Below, in pieces: positions 1 through 7,374 of a stretch of DNA of 36,438 bases. The stretch is from Hyphomicrobiales bacterium (GTDB taxonomy: Bacteria > Pseudomonadota > Alphaproteobacteria > Rhizobiales > Beijerinckiaceae). The DNA lies in contig JAFBAS010000034.1 of the NCBI GenBank assembly GCA_019247605.1, positions 1 to 36,438 of the forward strand. The letters are read 5' to 3'. A program made the translations under genes and the position numbers. Positions within the stretch are counted from its first letter, which is position 1; each line of letters begins with the position of its first letter. The notes below the pieces were generated by a model. That model was given only the letters and a program-made list of their open reading frames with translations, had not been told where the DNA came from and did not search any database.

Positions 1-147
1 TCGACCATGGACGTTGTTCGATACGTATCTTTTACTGCAAGGTACCATCCATGCTCAACGGATGTGGATGGTGATCCAGGTAAACTCACGGGTGTCTCAA
101 GGTTCTTCCTCCCTCGAGCACCCCTTTTTCTCTCTTTCGGGAGCGAA

Positions 148-267
148 AAATGGAGCGATTCCATTTCCGCTACGTCATGCCCCCACTCGGTGCGGGCACC
201 CACGCCTTTACTTTCATGCGTCATGCGGACGTAAGCTTAGATGCGCGGGCCAAGCCCGCGCATGACG
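148..267. repeat. REP-like hairpin cluster in gene-free start of window
   Basis: The first 346 bases hold no convincing gene but several foldable segments. Positions 148-154 and 160-166 (AAATGGA / TCCATTT) form a 7-bp hairpin. Positions 241-250 and 254-263 (ATGCGCGGGC / GCCCGCGCAT) form a perfect 10-bp hairpin with a CAA loop. CGTCATGC at 173-180 and GCATGACG at 260-267 are inverted copies that bracket the second half, so 173-267 looks like one bounded element with an imperfect hairpin just inside its left end. Elements of this shape (CATGCCCG...CGGGCATGACG) are common between genes in Hyphomicrobiales; that is background knowledge, not a search result. Nothing else was recognised in 1-346. 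Confidence 0.5.
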
Positions 268-346
268 GTGGGCCTTTGGAGCTACGCCTGATGGCGAAGG
301 AGCACTCGATTCACTGACTCGAGAAGCGTCATTACCCGGGACTTTC

Positions 347-586
347 ATGACCCATTTTTACGTTTTGCGCTTCGTGCAAAGCTCGGACGGAAAGCTGGTC
401 GCTGCCGAGTGCGAGGAAAAAACGACTGGTATGGCGGCCGTGGATTGTGCTTGCGCCTACGCAACCGGGAGGGGCGGCGCGGTCGCCTTCTCGCGACAGG
501 GCGAACTTTCGTCGAGCGATGTGCCGCAATGCAGCATCATCGCTGGCCTGGGCTTGCTCCCGGACGACCTCGAAACCTATCTTTAG
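347..586 (+). CDS. small conserved hypothetical protein, 79 aa
   Basis: The product of this short frame is 79 residues and cytosolic, with no signal peptide or membrane segment. It begins MTHFYVLRF and contains GGAVAFSRQGE near residues 43-53, followed by an acidic end (LPDDLETYL). The pattern of a beta-strand-rich start, a central AVAFSR-G block and a final PDDL resembles small alphaproteobacterial proteins of unknown function that I have seen before; I cannot name a family. The upstream context gives only a weak ribosome-binding sequence (GGGA). It stands alone on the plus strand and is convergent with the lipoprotein gene that ends at 643. The function is unknown. Confidence 0.5.
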   Translation: MTHFYVLRFVQSSDGKLVAAECEEKTTGMAAVDCACAYATGRGGAVAFSRQGELSSSDVPQCSIIAGLGLLPDDLETYL

Positions 587-642
587 GGCAGCACCCCTGA
601 CCTGACGTCCACCCTTCGAGACATCCAAACGCGATGATAGCT

Positions 643-933
643 TCAGGGCGCCGCGCTTTGCGAGTGCAGGAAATTCTCCATGCTCAGATCCTGCAGCTCC
701 CGCATGCGCACGGCTTGGCGTGCTTGCGTATCACGCCGGCGGCTATTTGCTTCGGCGAGGCAATCCTCGAAAGCATTCGTCGAAGGGGAGAGACCCTGTG
801 TCTCGCATTGCGTCTTGTCGGAGGCGAGTTTGCTTTCGGGGGAGATGCAGCTCGCAAGCCCGGCAAGGGCGAACGCGGTTCCAAGAACGGCGCGCCTTCC
901 AGAGCCGGGCGGTCGCGAAAAACCGTTCGTCAT
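643..933 (-). CDS. small putative lipoprotein, possibly Tat-exported, 96 aa
   Basis: The product has a twin-arginine motif (R13-R14, GRRAVLG), a short hydrophobic stretch and a lipobox L26-A27-S28-C29, so it is probably exported and lipid-anchored, possibly through Tat. After the anchor, two cysteines sit in a C-x4-GLSPST-x4-DC pattern; a C...G.PGT...C pattern of this kind occurs in many small alphaproteobacterial lipoproteins of unknown role. The rest is charged and probably helical. The start at 933 was chosen because its ATG overlaps the stop codon of the upstream PilZ gene (ATGA), which implies translational coupling. A longer in-frame extension to 1131 exists but lies inside the PilZ gene, so I rejected it. 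No enzymatic motif is visible. Confidence 0.6.
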   Translation of the reverse strand: MTNGFSRPPGSGRRAVLGTAFALAGLASCISPESKLASDKTQCETQGLSPSTNAFEDCLAEANSRRRDTQARQAVRMRELQDLSMENFLHSQSAAP

Positions 934-1337
934 GGCTGACGAGGCGGAGCTTTGGGCCCCTTCGTTTTCGAGGTTTCGAGCAGCAGCGTGAGCCGGGAGA
1001 CTTCGAGCCGAAGGGCTGCGTTCTCTTTCTCGAGCGCTTCGATTCTGGCCTTGGCGAACTCCCCATATTCCGCCGCCGCAGGGTCGACGTTTTCCTTGAA
1101 GCGAACACCGGCGGTGTTTTGCCTTCGCCATTTGAGCTCGCAGGGATAGATCGCGCTTCGCTGCGGAACCGCGAGCTCGAATTCCTGTGGGAGAGCCGAG
1201 GCGCCCTCAAACTCGAGCTTTGCTCCCGTCGGCGAGATGTCCCGGACAAGGCAATCGAATGTCACGTTGCGGTTGTAGAATCGGATCGTTGCCCTCAGGA
1301 GAGACTTCGAGCGGACAGAATGCCGTTCCTTGAGCAT
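930..1337 (-). CDS. PilZ domain protein with C-terminal coiled coil
   Basis: This is a 135-residue protein with an N-terminal PilZ fold and a C-terminal helix. The two c-di-GMP-binding signatures are present: R5-x3-R9 near the start and D33-I-S35-P-T-G38 about 25 residues later, so ligand binding is plausible. Residues about 98-127 form a heptad-like coiled coil rich in Leu and Glu (ALEKENAALRLEV), suggesting dimerisation or a partner interface. The gene overlaps the following lipoprotein gene by four bases, so the two are probably made together. Its 5' side (1338-1499) contains a 6-bp inverted repeat (AGTGGC 1361-1366 / GCCACT 1380-1385) but no clear promoter. In this family c-di-GMP binding changes protein contacts; the output here is unknown. 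Confidence 0.8.
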   Translation of the reverse strand: MLKERHSVRSKSLLRATIRFYNRNVTFDCLVRDISPTGAKLEFEGASALPQEFELAVPQRSAIYPCELKWRRQNTAGVRFKENVDPAAAEYGEFAKARIEALEKENAALRLEVSRLTLLLETSKTKGPKAPPRQP

Positions 1338-1499
1338 AATGGTCGCGATCTCCGTCGGTTAGTGGCCTTGCCCACTCTCGCCACTTGCTTGGACGCTTTA
1401 CCTCCGCTCGCAGAGCTTATGCCCGGGAGCCTACCGAAGGGGTGCCCCGGTGCTCGCCTTGCTGGACGCCCGCATGTTCGACATGACTGATTAAAACTA

Positions 1500-1576
1500 T
1501 GGTCGGAGTGATAGGATTTGAACCTACGACCCCCTCGTCCCGAACGAGGTGCTCTACCAGGCTGAGCCACACTCCG
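1500..1576 (-). tRNA. tRNA-Pro (anticodon CGG)
   Basis: Read on the minus strand, the 77-nt gene starts CGGAGTG and ends CACTCCG-A-CCA, giving a perfect 7-bp acceptor stem, discriminator A and an encoded CCA end. The D arm contains AGCCTGGTAGAG. The anticodon arm is CCTCG-TTCGGGA-CGAGG, so the anticodon is CGG and it reads the proline codon CCG. The T arm contains GTTCAAATC. Codon CCG is heavily used in GC-rich genes such as those here. No clear terminator was seen after it; TCATGTCGAACATGC just downstream could form a 5-bp hairpin. Confidence 0.95.
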
Positions 1577-1771
1577 ACACCTGCTGCGTATATAACTCCG
1601 TGCCTTCCTTGCGGCAAGTTTCCTGCGGGCCTTCGACCGCGCAACGACCGTTGCGAGGACGTCGGGTTTGCCGCTCCCGGCCCTGATTGCGCCTCCAAAG
1701 CACATGTAGTTTGATCGAGCAAAGCTGAAGAACGACGAAACCTTAGAAAACCCGGCCAGGGAGGAACCGCC

Positions 1772-3394
1772 ATGAAGATCGAGGCCGCACGCTTCGTCAG
1801 CCGCCGAGAGGTCGCGAAGCTTCTCGGCGCCGGAGGAGCCGCGCTCGCGGCAGGTCTTCCCGAGCGCGTCTTCGCACAGGCGTCGAAGAGCACGCTCGTC
1901 ATCGGTATCGACATCAGCGACACCATAACGCTCGATCCGGCCCGCCAGGCGCAATACACACCGCCCATGACGTTGACCGCCGCCTACGACATGCTCGTCA
2001 CGATGGAACCTGGCGACTACATCAATCTGAAGCCGGCGCTCGCCACGGCCTGGACCCGCACGCCCGACCGAAAGGGTTGGCGCTTCACCATCCGCGACGG
2101 AGTGAAATTCGCGAGCGGCAATCCGATGACGGTCGATGACGTGAAATGGTCGCTCGACCGCGTGCTCTATCTCGGCGACCAGCCCTCCCAATACATCGCC
2201 AACATCGACCACACCTCCATCGTGGACGAGAAGAACGTCGATGTGATCTTGAAAAATCCCGATGAGCCGATCCTGACGATCCTCGCGGCTCCCGGATTCC
2301 CGGTGCTCGACCGCAAGCTCGTCGAGCAGCATGGGGGCGACGGCTCGACCGCCGCGAAAGAGAAGGACAAGGCGACGACGTGGCTCAACGACAATTCGGC
2401 AGGCACAGGGGCCTATCGCCTGGTGCGCTGGGAGCGCAACGCTCAGATTCAGCTCGTGCGCAACGACAATTTCTGGCGGGGCAAGCCGGCCTTCGAGCGG
2501 GTGATCATCCGGCATATCGGCGACAGCGCAGCCCAGCTCCTCGCCGTGCGCCGCGGCGATATCGATATCGCCTTCAACCTCATCCCGGAGCAGGTGGCGA
2601 CGCTGAAATCCGAGCCGAAGCTTCGCCTCGAGGCACTCACGAGCCTCGACTTCGTCTACATGGCGCTGACCCAGGAGCCGGAGTTCAACAAGGCGCTCGC
2701 CGTCAAGGAGGCGCGTCAGGCGATCGGCTTTGCCATCGATTACGATGGCATCAAGGATGCGATGCTCGGCGGGGCGGCCTTGCGGCCGGCCCATTTCCTG
2801 CCGATCGGCGTCTCGGGCTCGACCGAGGCGATCGCGCGCGACATCGGCTTTCGCCAGGACCTCGCGAAATCGAAGGAACTGCTCGCCAAGGCGGGGCTCC
2901 CGGATGGCTTCGAGTTCGAGATCGACTACGGCAATGCCGCGATCGCGGGAATTTCCTATCAGACGCTCGCGCAAAAGCTGCAGGCGGACCTTGCGCGTGT
3001 CGGCATCAAGGCGAAGCTCAACCCGATGGATCAGGTGAATGCGCGCACCATGTACACGACCGGGAAGGCGCCTGGCGGCGTGCTGACTTTCTGGAATCCG
3101 CCCGCGGCCGAAAATCTGCTTTGGGCCGCGGCGACCGTCGAGCGCGTCGCCAAGCGCGTGCATTGGACGCCCCCGGCAGCCCTCGTGAAGCTCATCCATG
3201 ACGCGGCCGCCGAGACCGATCCCAAGAAACAGGCCGAGATGTGGGTCGAGTATCAAAAGGAGATGGTCGACCAGGCAAACCATTTCATCCTGTTCCAGCC
3301 GATCTATCAGATTGCCGTACGCGACAGCATCGCCAAGCTCCCGCTCACGGCGGCGGGCTGGCAGCTCGACATGTATGCGGTGAAGCCGGCCTGA
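1772..3394 (+). CDS. ABC transporter substrate-binding protein, family 5, Tat signal
   Basis: This is a periplasmic binding protein of the extracytoplasmic solute-binding family 5 (DppA/OppA/NikA type), 540 residues, a usual length. The N-terminus carries a twin-arginine signal (S10-R11-R12-E-V-A-K, then a Gly/Ala/Leu hydrophobic stretch) with a likely cleavage site after A35-Q-A37, so it is probably exported folded. Family features include DPARQAQYTPPM near the mature start, the LKPALATAW segment, FTIRDGVKFASG and VDDVKWSLDR. A strong ribosome-binding site (GGGAGGAA) precedes the ATG. It has no permease beside it; the closest permease-ATPase set begins at 8803, beyond a convergent catabolic operon, and I infer that the two belong together. 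The ligand is not evident: peptides, opines, plant organic acids and glycosides are all carried by this family. Confidence 0.88.
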   Translation: MKIEAARFVSRREVAKLLGAGGAALAAGLPERVFAQASKSTLVIGIDISDTITLDPARQAQYTPPMTLTAAYDMLVTMEPGDYINLKPALATAWTRTPDRKGWRFTIRDGVKFASGNPMTVDDVKWSLDRVLYLGDQPSQYIANIDHTSIVDEKNVDVILKNPDEPILTILAAPGFPVLDRKLVEQHGGDGSTAAKEKDKATTWLNDNSAGTGAYRLVRWERNAQIQLVRNDNFWRGKPAFERVIIRHIGDSAAQLLAVRRGDIDIAFNLIPEQVATLKSEPKLRLEALTSLDFVYMALTQEPEFNKALAVKEARQAIGFAIDYDGIKDAMLGGAALRPAHFLPIGVSGSTEAIARDIGFRQDLAKSKELLAKAGLPDGFEFEIDYGNAAIAGISYQTLAQKLQADLARVGIKAKLNPMDQVNARTMYTTGKAPGGVLTFWNPPAAENLLWAAATVERVAKRVHWTPPAALVKLIHDAAAETDPKKQAEMWVEYQKEMVDQANHFILFQPIYQIAVRDSIAKLPLTAAGWQLDMYAVKPA

Positions 3395-3545
3395 TCCGGG
3401 TGGAGGGGCTTCTGAGCTGAGAACTCAGGCCGAAGCTATCGACGACCGGGCAGCCGAAACGAAAGAAGTTGACGATTGCGGGCGGCGGCGGCGCCTTTCC
3501 GCGCTCACGCACGAGATGAGCTCCTCATGATCCGGCGCCGGGCCT

Positions 3546-4538
3546 TCATGGCCGCAGACGCGCGAGCCGCGTCGCCTTTTCGGCATTGACGGCGCCCCGC
3601 GGCACATTTCCCGCCACGAGCGCGCGCGCCTGCTCGACCGTGTCGAAGGCTTGGTGCTCGATGGCGCTCGGCGTGAGCCCCGCGATATGCGGTGTGGCGA
3701 TGACATCGGCGCGACCCGCCAGACGAAGCGAGGGTTTTTGATCGTGAGCCCTGCCGACATCCATTGCGGCGCCGGCGATGCGCTTTTCGTCGAGCGCCCG
3801 CTCGAGCGCCGCTTCGTCGACGAGGTTGCCACGCGACAGGTTGAGGAAGAACGCTTCGCGCTTCATGCGCGCGAACGCCGTCTCGTTCATGAGATTTTCG
3901 GTTTCGCTCGTCGCGACCGCAAGGCAGGTCACGAAATCCGAACCCGCGAGCACTTCCTCGAACGAGACCTGCCGCACGCCCTGATCGGTGATCGTCTTGT
4001 AAGGGTCGTGAGCCATGACGCTCATGCCGAAGGCGAGGCCGAGCCTTGCCAGGTACTCGCCGATGACGCCGTAGCCGATGATGCCGAGCGTCGAGTCCTT
4101 GAGTTGGCGTCCCATGTGGACCGAGGCTTCGGCGCCGCCCCGGTATTGGATGACCGAGCTCGACACATGGCGGGCGAGATCTACCATCATGCCGATCGCG
4201 ATCTCGGCCACCGAGGCATCGAAGCCCGGCGTTGCTCGCGTGACCAGGATGCCGTTGCGGCTTGCCGCCTCGACGTCGATGTTGCGGATATCGACCGCGC
4301 AACGCAGGAAGGCAACCGCATCCGTCGCCTTGTCGAGGAATTCCCGAGGGCCGGGCGTCTGCCGGTCCGAGATGATGATATCGCAGCCTTTCGCCTGCGC
4401 CGCGAGGCCCTCGGCGTCGAGCACGCTGCCTGTCGGATTGATCACGACCTCGGCCTTCTCGCGCAGTGCCTTGACGGCGCGCGGGCCGTAGTAATTTTCG
4501 AGCATGTCGGGGGTGTGGGTCAGAAAAATTCGCGCCAT
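3546..4538 (-). CDS. D-2-hydroxyacid dehydrogenase family protein, atypical active site
   Basis: This is a 330-residue NAD-dependent D-isomer-specific 2-hydroxyacid dehydrogenase homologue (SerA/D-LDH superfamily), which would interconvert 2-oxo acids and D-2-hydroxy acids. The Rossmann motif G155-Y-G157-V-I-G160 is intact, and Asp178 at the end of the next strand favours NAD over NADP. The catalytic Arg236 (LSRGN) and His284 (TPHIAG) are present. The usual catalytic Glu, found about five residues after the conserved AxDV, is not visible: the sequence after Asp260 is VGRAHDQKP. This may mark a subfamily or a changed reaction. It is the last gene of the minus-strand catabolic operon, four bases after the oxidoreductase stop, and is convergent with the binding-protein gene. 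Nothing certain is seen in 3395-3545. Confidence 0.85.
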   Translation of the reverse strand: MARIFLTHTPDMLENYYGPRAVKALREKAEVVINPTGSVLDAEGLAAQAKGCDIIISDRQTPGPREFLDKATDAVAFLRCAVDIRNIDVEAASRNGILVTRATPGFDASVAEIAIGMMVDLARHVSSSVIQYRGGAEASVHMGRQLKDSTLGIIGYGVIGEYLARLGLAFGMSVMAHDPYKTITDQGVRQVSFEEVLAGSDFVTCLAVATSETENLMNETAFARMKREAFFLNLSRGNLVDEAALERALDEKRIAGAAMDVGRAHDQKPSLRLAGRADVIATPHIAGLTPSAIEHQAFDTVEQARALVAGNVPRGAVNAEKATRLARLRP

Positions 4539-4542
4539 GTCG

Positions 4543-5592
4543 TCAAACCTTCTCGGCCCGGCCGCTCTCGGCCGAGCGCAGCAACGCCTCGATGAGAAGC
4601 TGCACCTTCAGGGCTTCGCGACCGCTGATCGCAGGATCGCGGCCCTCATCGAGCGCATCGAGGAAGTCGGCGAGCACGCCGCGATGCGCCTCATGCGAGA
4701 AGGCCATGGGATCGGCCCCGCCACTCTTCGACTCTGGACCTTCCTCGTGCACATGCCGTCCGTCCTTGTAGTAGAGGTCGAGCGTCTCGGCCGTGAGCAC
4801 GATGGTCGCGCGCTCGCAGGCGAGCTCGATGCGCTCGGGAAATCCGGGACAAGCGACCGTCGTCGCGTCGATCGTGCCGACGGCTCCGTTGGCGAATTGG
4901 ATGGCGGCGCCGACCACGTCCTCGGTGTCGATGTTGCGCAGGGGCGAAGTCTTGGCGAAGGCGGCGACCCGCGCGATCGGGCCCGCAAGGTGCTGGAACA
5001 GATCGAGCGTGTGGATCGCCTGCGTCAAGAGAACGCCGCCGCCATCGCGGGCCTTCATGCCGCGACCGGCCTGCGCATAATAATCGGGCGTGCGCCACCA
5101 GCGGATCGCGGCCGAGCCCGAAATCAACGGGCCGAGCTCTCCTTTTGCGACGAGATCGACAAGACGGCGCGAGGCCGCGCGAAAGCGGTGCTGCAGCACG
5201 ACGCCGAGCCGAAGTCTCGCCTGTTCCATGGCCTCGACCGCTTGACGCGCCCGCGCAACGGAAACGTCGAGCGGCTTCTCGACGAGTACATGCTTGCCGG
5301 CCTTTGCGGCGCGCAAGATCAGGTCGAGATGGCTGAAGGGCGGCGTAAGGAGAAGGAGCGCCGCGATGGATGGGTCCGCGAAAATTCCATCAAGATCGTC
5401 GCTCGCCGGAAGATCCGGTTGCGCGGCGGCGAAGCTGGCGCGGCGCTCCGCGCTTCGCGTGTAGCAGGCCGCGACCTCCACCCTGTCGACGAGATCACGC
5501 AAGCTCGATAGATGCGGCTTTGCGGCCATGCCCAGGCCGATGACGGCAAGCCGCCTCTTGCCCTGCCCGCCACCATCACGTTTGGGGCTCAT
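4543..5592 (-). CDS. Gfo/Idh/MocA family oxidoreductase
   Basis: This is a 349-residue NAD(P)-dependent oxidoreductase of the glucose-fructose oxidoreductase/inositol dehydrogenase/MocA family. The N-terminal Rossmann domain begins LAVIGLGMAAKPHL (about residues 15-28) and contains the catalytic-lysine motif E105-K106-P107. The C-terminal alpha/beta domain has GGGVLLTQAIH, with the likely catalytic His194. The usual Asp four residues before this His is Thr here, which I believe occurs in one branch of the family. The family oxidises hydroxyl groups on sugars, cyclitols and related compounds. The start at 5592 is chosen for its ribosome-binding site (GGAG, 8 bases upstream); an in-frame extension to 5709 overlaps the hydratase gene. 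It lies 46 bases after that gene and four before the 2-hydroxyacid dehydrogenase. Confidence 0.87.
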   Translation of the reverse strand: MSPKRDGGGQGKRRLAVIGLGMAAKPHLSSLRDLVDRVEVAACYTRSAERRASFAAAQPDLPASDDLDGIFADPSIAALLLLTPPFSHLDLILRAAKAGKHVLVEKPLDVSVARARQAVEAMEQARLRLGVVLQHRFRAASRRLVDLVAKGELGPLISGSAAIRWWRTPDYYAQAGRGMKARDGGGVLLTQAIHTLDLFQHLAGPIARVAAFAKTSPLRNIDTEDVVGAAIQFANGAVGTIDATTVACPGFPERIELACERATIVLTAETLDLYYKDGRHVHEEGPESKSGGADPMAFSHEAHRGVLADFLDALDEGRDPAISGREALKVQLLIEALLRSAESGRAEKV

Positions 5593-5638
5593 CCAGAAGT
5601 CTCCAATGTCCGCATGAAGAGGTGATTTGCCGCTTTGG

Positions 5639-6406
5639 TCAACGGCTGAACGAGGCCGGTCGCTTCTCCTCGAAGGCCTTGATGCCCTCGCGATGATCAC
5701 CGGCCGCAAAGCAGAGCGTGTTCATCTCGTTCTCATAGGCAAGACCCGTCGCGAGCGGCGCGGAAAGCGCGGCACGCACGGAAGCCTTGACGGCCTCCAC
5801 GGCGACCGGGCTGAAGCTCGCAAGCTTTCGGCACAAGGCGCGCGCTTGCGCCTCGACCTCCGCATCCTCGACCAGGAGCTCGACGAGCCCGAGCCGAAAG
5901 GCCTCCTCGGCCGCGATCGGCTCGCCCGTCAGCAAGAGGCGCATCGCCTGGCCATAGCCGACGAGTCGCGGCAGCATCTGCGAGGCGCCGCCTCCGCCGA
6001 CCCAGCCGCGCGTGACTTCCGGAAAGCCGATCCGGGCGCCGCGTCCCGCGATCCTGATGTCGGCCGCGAGCGCCATCTCGGCGCCCCCGCCGAGTACCCA
6101 GCCGTGCAAGGCAGCGATGACGGGCTTTCGCAAGTTGCGCACCGCGGTCGCGTATTCCACACGGTTGCGGAACTTCCAGGCCGAAGGATATTCGGCGAGC
6201 GAAGAGAGATCGCTTCCGGCGCAAAATGCCCGCTCCGACGCGCCGCGAAGAAGCACGACCCGCACTTCCTCGTTCCGGTCGAGTTCGGCGCAAAGCGTTT
6301 CGATACGCGCCGCCATCCCTGGCGTGACGGCATTGAGTTTGCGCGGCCGATTGAGGACGATTTCGGCGACGAAGTCGTCGATCGACACGAGCACTTCTTC
6401 CGTCAT
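5639..6406 (-). CDS. enoyl-CoA hydratase/isomerase family protein
   Basis: This is a 255-residue crotonase-fold enzyme acting on CoA thioesters. FCAGSDL (residues 61-67) supplies one oxyanion-hole segment and HGWVLGGGAEMAL (about 101-113) the other. Both acidic residues that activate water in true hydratases are present: Glu110 in the GGGAE motif and Glu130 in GFPE. Hydration of a 2-enoyl-CoA is therefore the simplest call, although hydrolases and isomerases share this fold. The start at 6406 has an AAGGA site seven bases upstream; ATG at 6421 is a possible alternative. An open frame continues upstream to 6550 but runs through a dispersed repeat, so it is unlikely to be translated. In its operon it would act between the acyl-CoA dehydrogenase and the SDR. 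Confidence 0.88.
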   Translation of the reverse strand: MTEEVLVSIDDFVAEIVLNRPRKLNAVTPGMAARIETLCAELDRNEEVRVVLLRGASERAFCAGSDLSSLAEYPSAWKFRNRVEYATAVRNLRKPVIAALHGWVLGGGAEMALAADIRIAGRGARIGFPEVTRGWVGGGGASQMLPRLVGYGQAMRLLLTGEPIAAEEAFRLGLVELLVEDAEVEAQARALCRKLASFSPVAVEAVKASVRAALSAPLATGLAYENEMNTLCFAAGDHREGIKAFEEKRPASFSR

Positions 6407-6486
6407 GGCGCGATCCTTCATCCGATGATGCCACGCAAGTGAGCCGTTCGGACACGCCGCGGCGACACACCGTTCGGGTCCGTCCG

Positions 6487-6536
6487 TGGACCCCCTTCCA
6501 GAGATTTGCTCATGCGAACCTTGCCGGAGGTGACAC
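6487..6536 (-). repeat. 50-bp dispersed repeat, copy 1, inside the catabolic operon
   Basis: Read on the minus strand, this segment runs from GTGTCACCTCCGGC to GGAAGGGGGTCCA. It aligns without gaps to 33586-33635 on the plus strand, with 40 of 50 positions identical by my count, including the last ten. It lies in the 182-base gap (6407-6588) between the SDR and hydratase genes, in an operon whose other gaps are 46 bases, 4 bases and one overlap. The internal palindrome that is perfect in copy 2 is degraded here. It looks like a REP/BIME-class intergenic repeat rather than an operator. Confidence 0.6.
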
Positions 6537-6588
6537 GGTGTGCGGGCCATTCATCACGCCCGACCGGGATACGCCGCGTGCCTGCGGC

Positions 6589-7374
6589 TCACAACCGGGC
6601 AATGTGCAAGCCGCCATCGACATGGACGACCTCTCCGGTCGAAAAATGGAACTCGCCGCTCGTAAGCGCAACGACCGCGCGGCCCACATCCTCGGGCTCT
6701 CCCCAGCGGCGTACCGGGCTCAACCCCTCGGCGATCCGTTTTTCGTATGCCGCGCTCACCACGGCCGTCATGTCGGTGCGGATCACGCCGGGCCTGATCT
6801 CGAAGACCGCGATCCCGGCTTCCGCGAGTCTCAGCGCATAGAGCTTGGTCATCATGCCGACACCCGTCTTGGAAAGGCAATATTCGGCTCGGTCGATCGC
6901 CGCCATGTGCGCGTTCGCCGAAGCGATGTTGACGATGCTGCGCGCCCGCGCCGGGCGTTCGCTCAGCCAACGCCGCGCCACCGTCTGCGTCAGGAAAAAG
7001 GGAGCGCGCAGATTGACCGAGACGAGACGGTCGAAGCTTTCCGGCGTCACCTCGAGCATGTCGCCACGCTTCGCGACCGAGATGCCGGCATTGTTCACCA
7101 GGATTTCGATCCCGCCGAACGCCGCGAAAGCTTCGTCGACGAGCGCTTCATGGGCCGACACCTCCGCGATGTCGGCCTTGAGGAAATGCGCCCGCGCGCC
7201 GCGAGCCTCGATGCCCTCGAGCGTCTCGTGCGCCGCCTCATCCTGGGCCACGTCGTTGATGACGACATCATGTCCGTTTTCCGCGAACGCATAGGCGATG
7301 GCGCGGCCGATGCCCCGCCGTCCGCCCGTGATGAAGACGCGGCCCCTCGTCTCCTCCTCCATCGTTTTGGTCAT
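6589..7374 (-). CDS. SDR family oxidoreductase (FabG-like 3-hydroxyacyl dehydrogenase/reductase)
   Basis: This is a 261-residue classical short-chain dehydrogenase/reductase. The cofactor motif T16-G-G-R-R-G21-I-G23, the NNAG motif (94-97) and the catalytic tetrad Asn121, Ser152, Tyr165, Lys169 (Y-C-L-S-K) are all present. Asp41 at the end of the second strand suggests NAD(H) preference. It ends with the usual STGEVVHVDGG segment. The start ATG at 7374 overlaps the stop of the acyl-CoA dehydrogenase gene (ATGA), so they are coupled. By context it would oxidise the 3-hydroxyacyl-CoA formed by the hydratase, as FabG-like or BadH-like SDRs do in other pathways. The general SDR call is firm; the substrate is inferred. 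Confidence 0.88.
   Translation of the reverse strand: MTKTMEEETRGRVFITGGRRGIGRAIAYAFAENGHDVVINDVAQDEAAHETLEGIEARGARAHFLKADIAEVSAHEALVDEAFAAFGGIEILVNNAGISVAKRGDMLEVTPESFDRLVSVNLRAPFFLTQTVARRWLSERPARARSIVNIASANAHMAAIDRAEYCLSKTGVGMMTKLYALRLAEAGIAVFEIRPGVIRTDMTAVVSAAYEKRIAEGLSPVRRWGEPEDVGRAVVALTSGEFHFSTGEVVHVDGGLHIARL

Noticed and set aside
1500..1576. tRNA-Pro as an integration site of a mobile island
   Set aside because: No integrase gene and no second copy of the tRNA 3' end were seen in the window.
1295..3283. Long open frame (662 codons) on the minus strand
   Set aside because: It is antisense to the binding-protein gene at 1772, is rich in Arg/Asp/Gly without domain motifs and runs through the tRNA gene. 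It is a composition effect of GC-rich codon use.
3395..3545. Bidirectional terminator between convergent genes
   Set aside because: Only a 5-bp stem (CTGAG/CTCAG) is found, with no T-run on either side; too weak to annotate.
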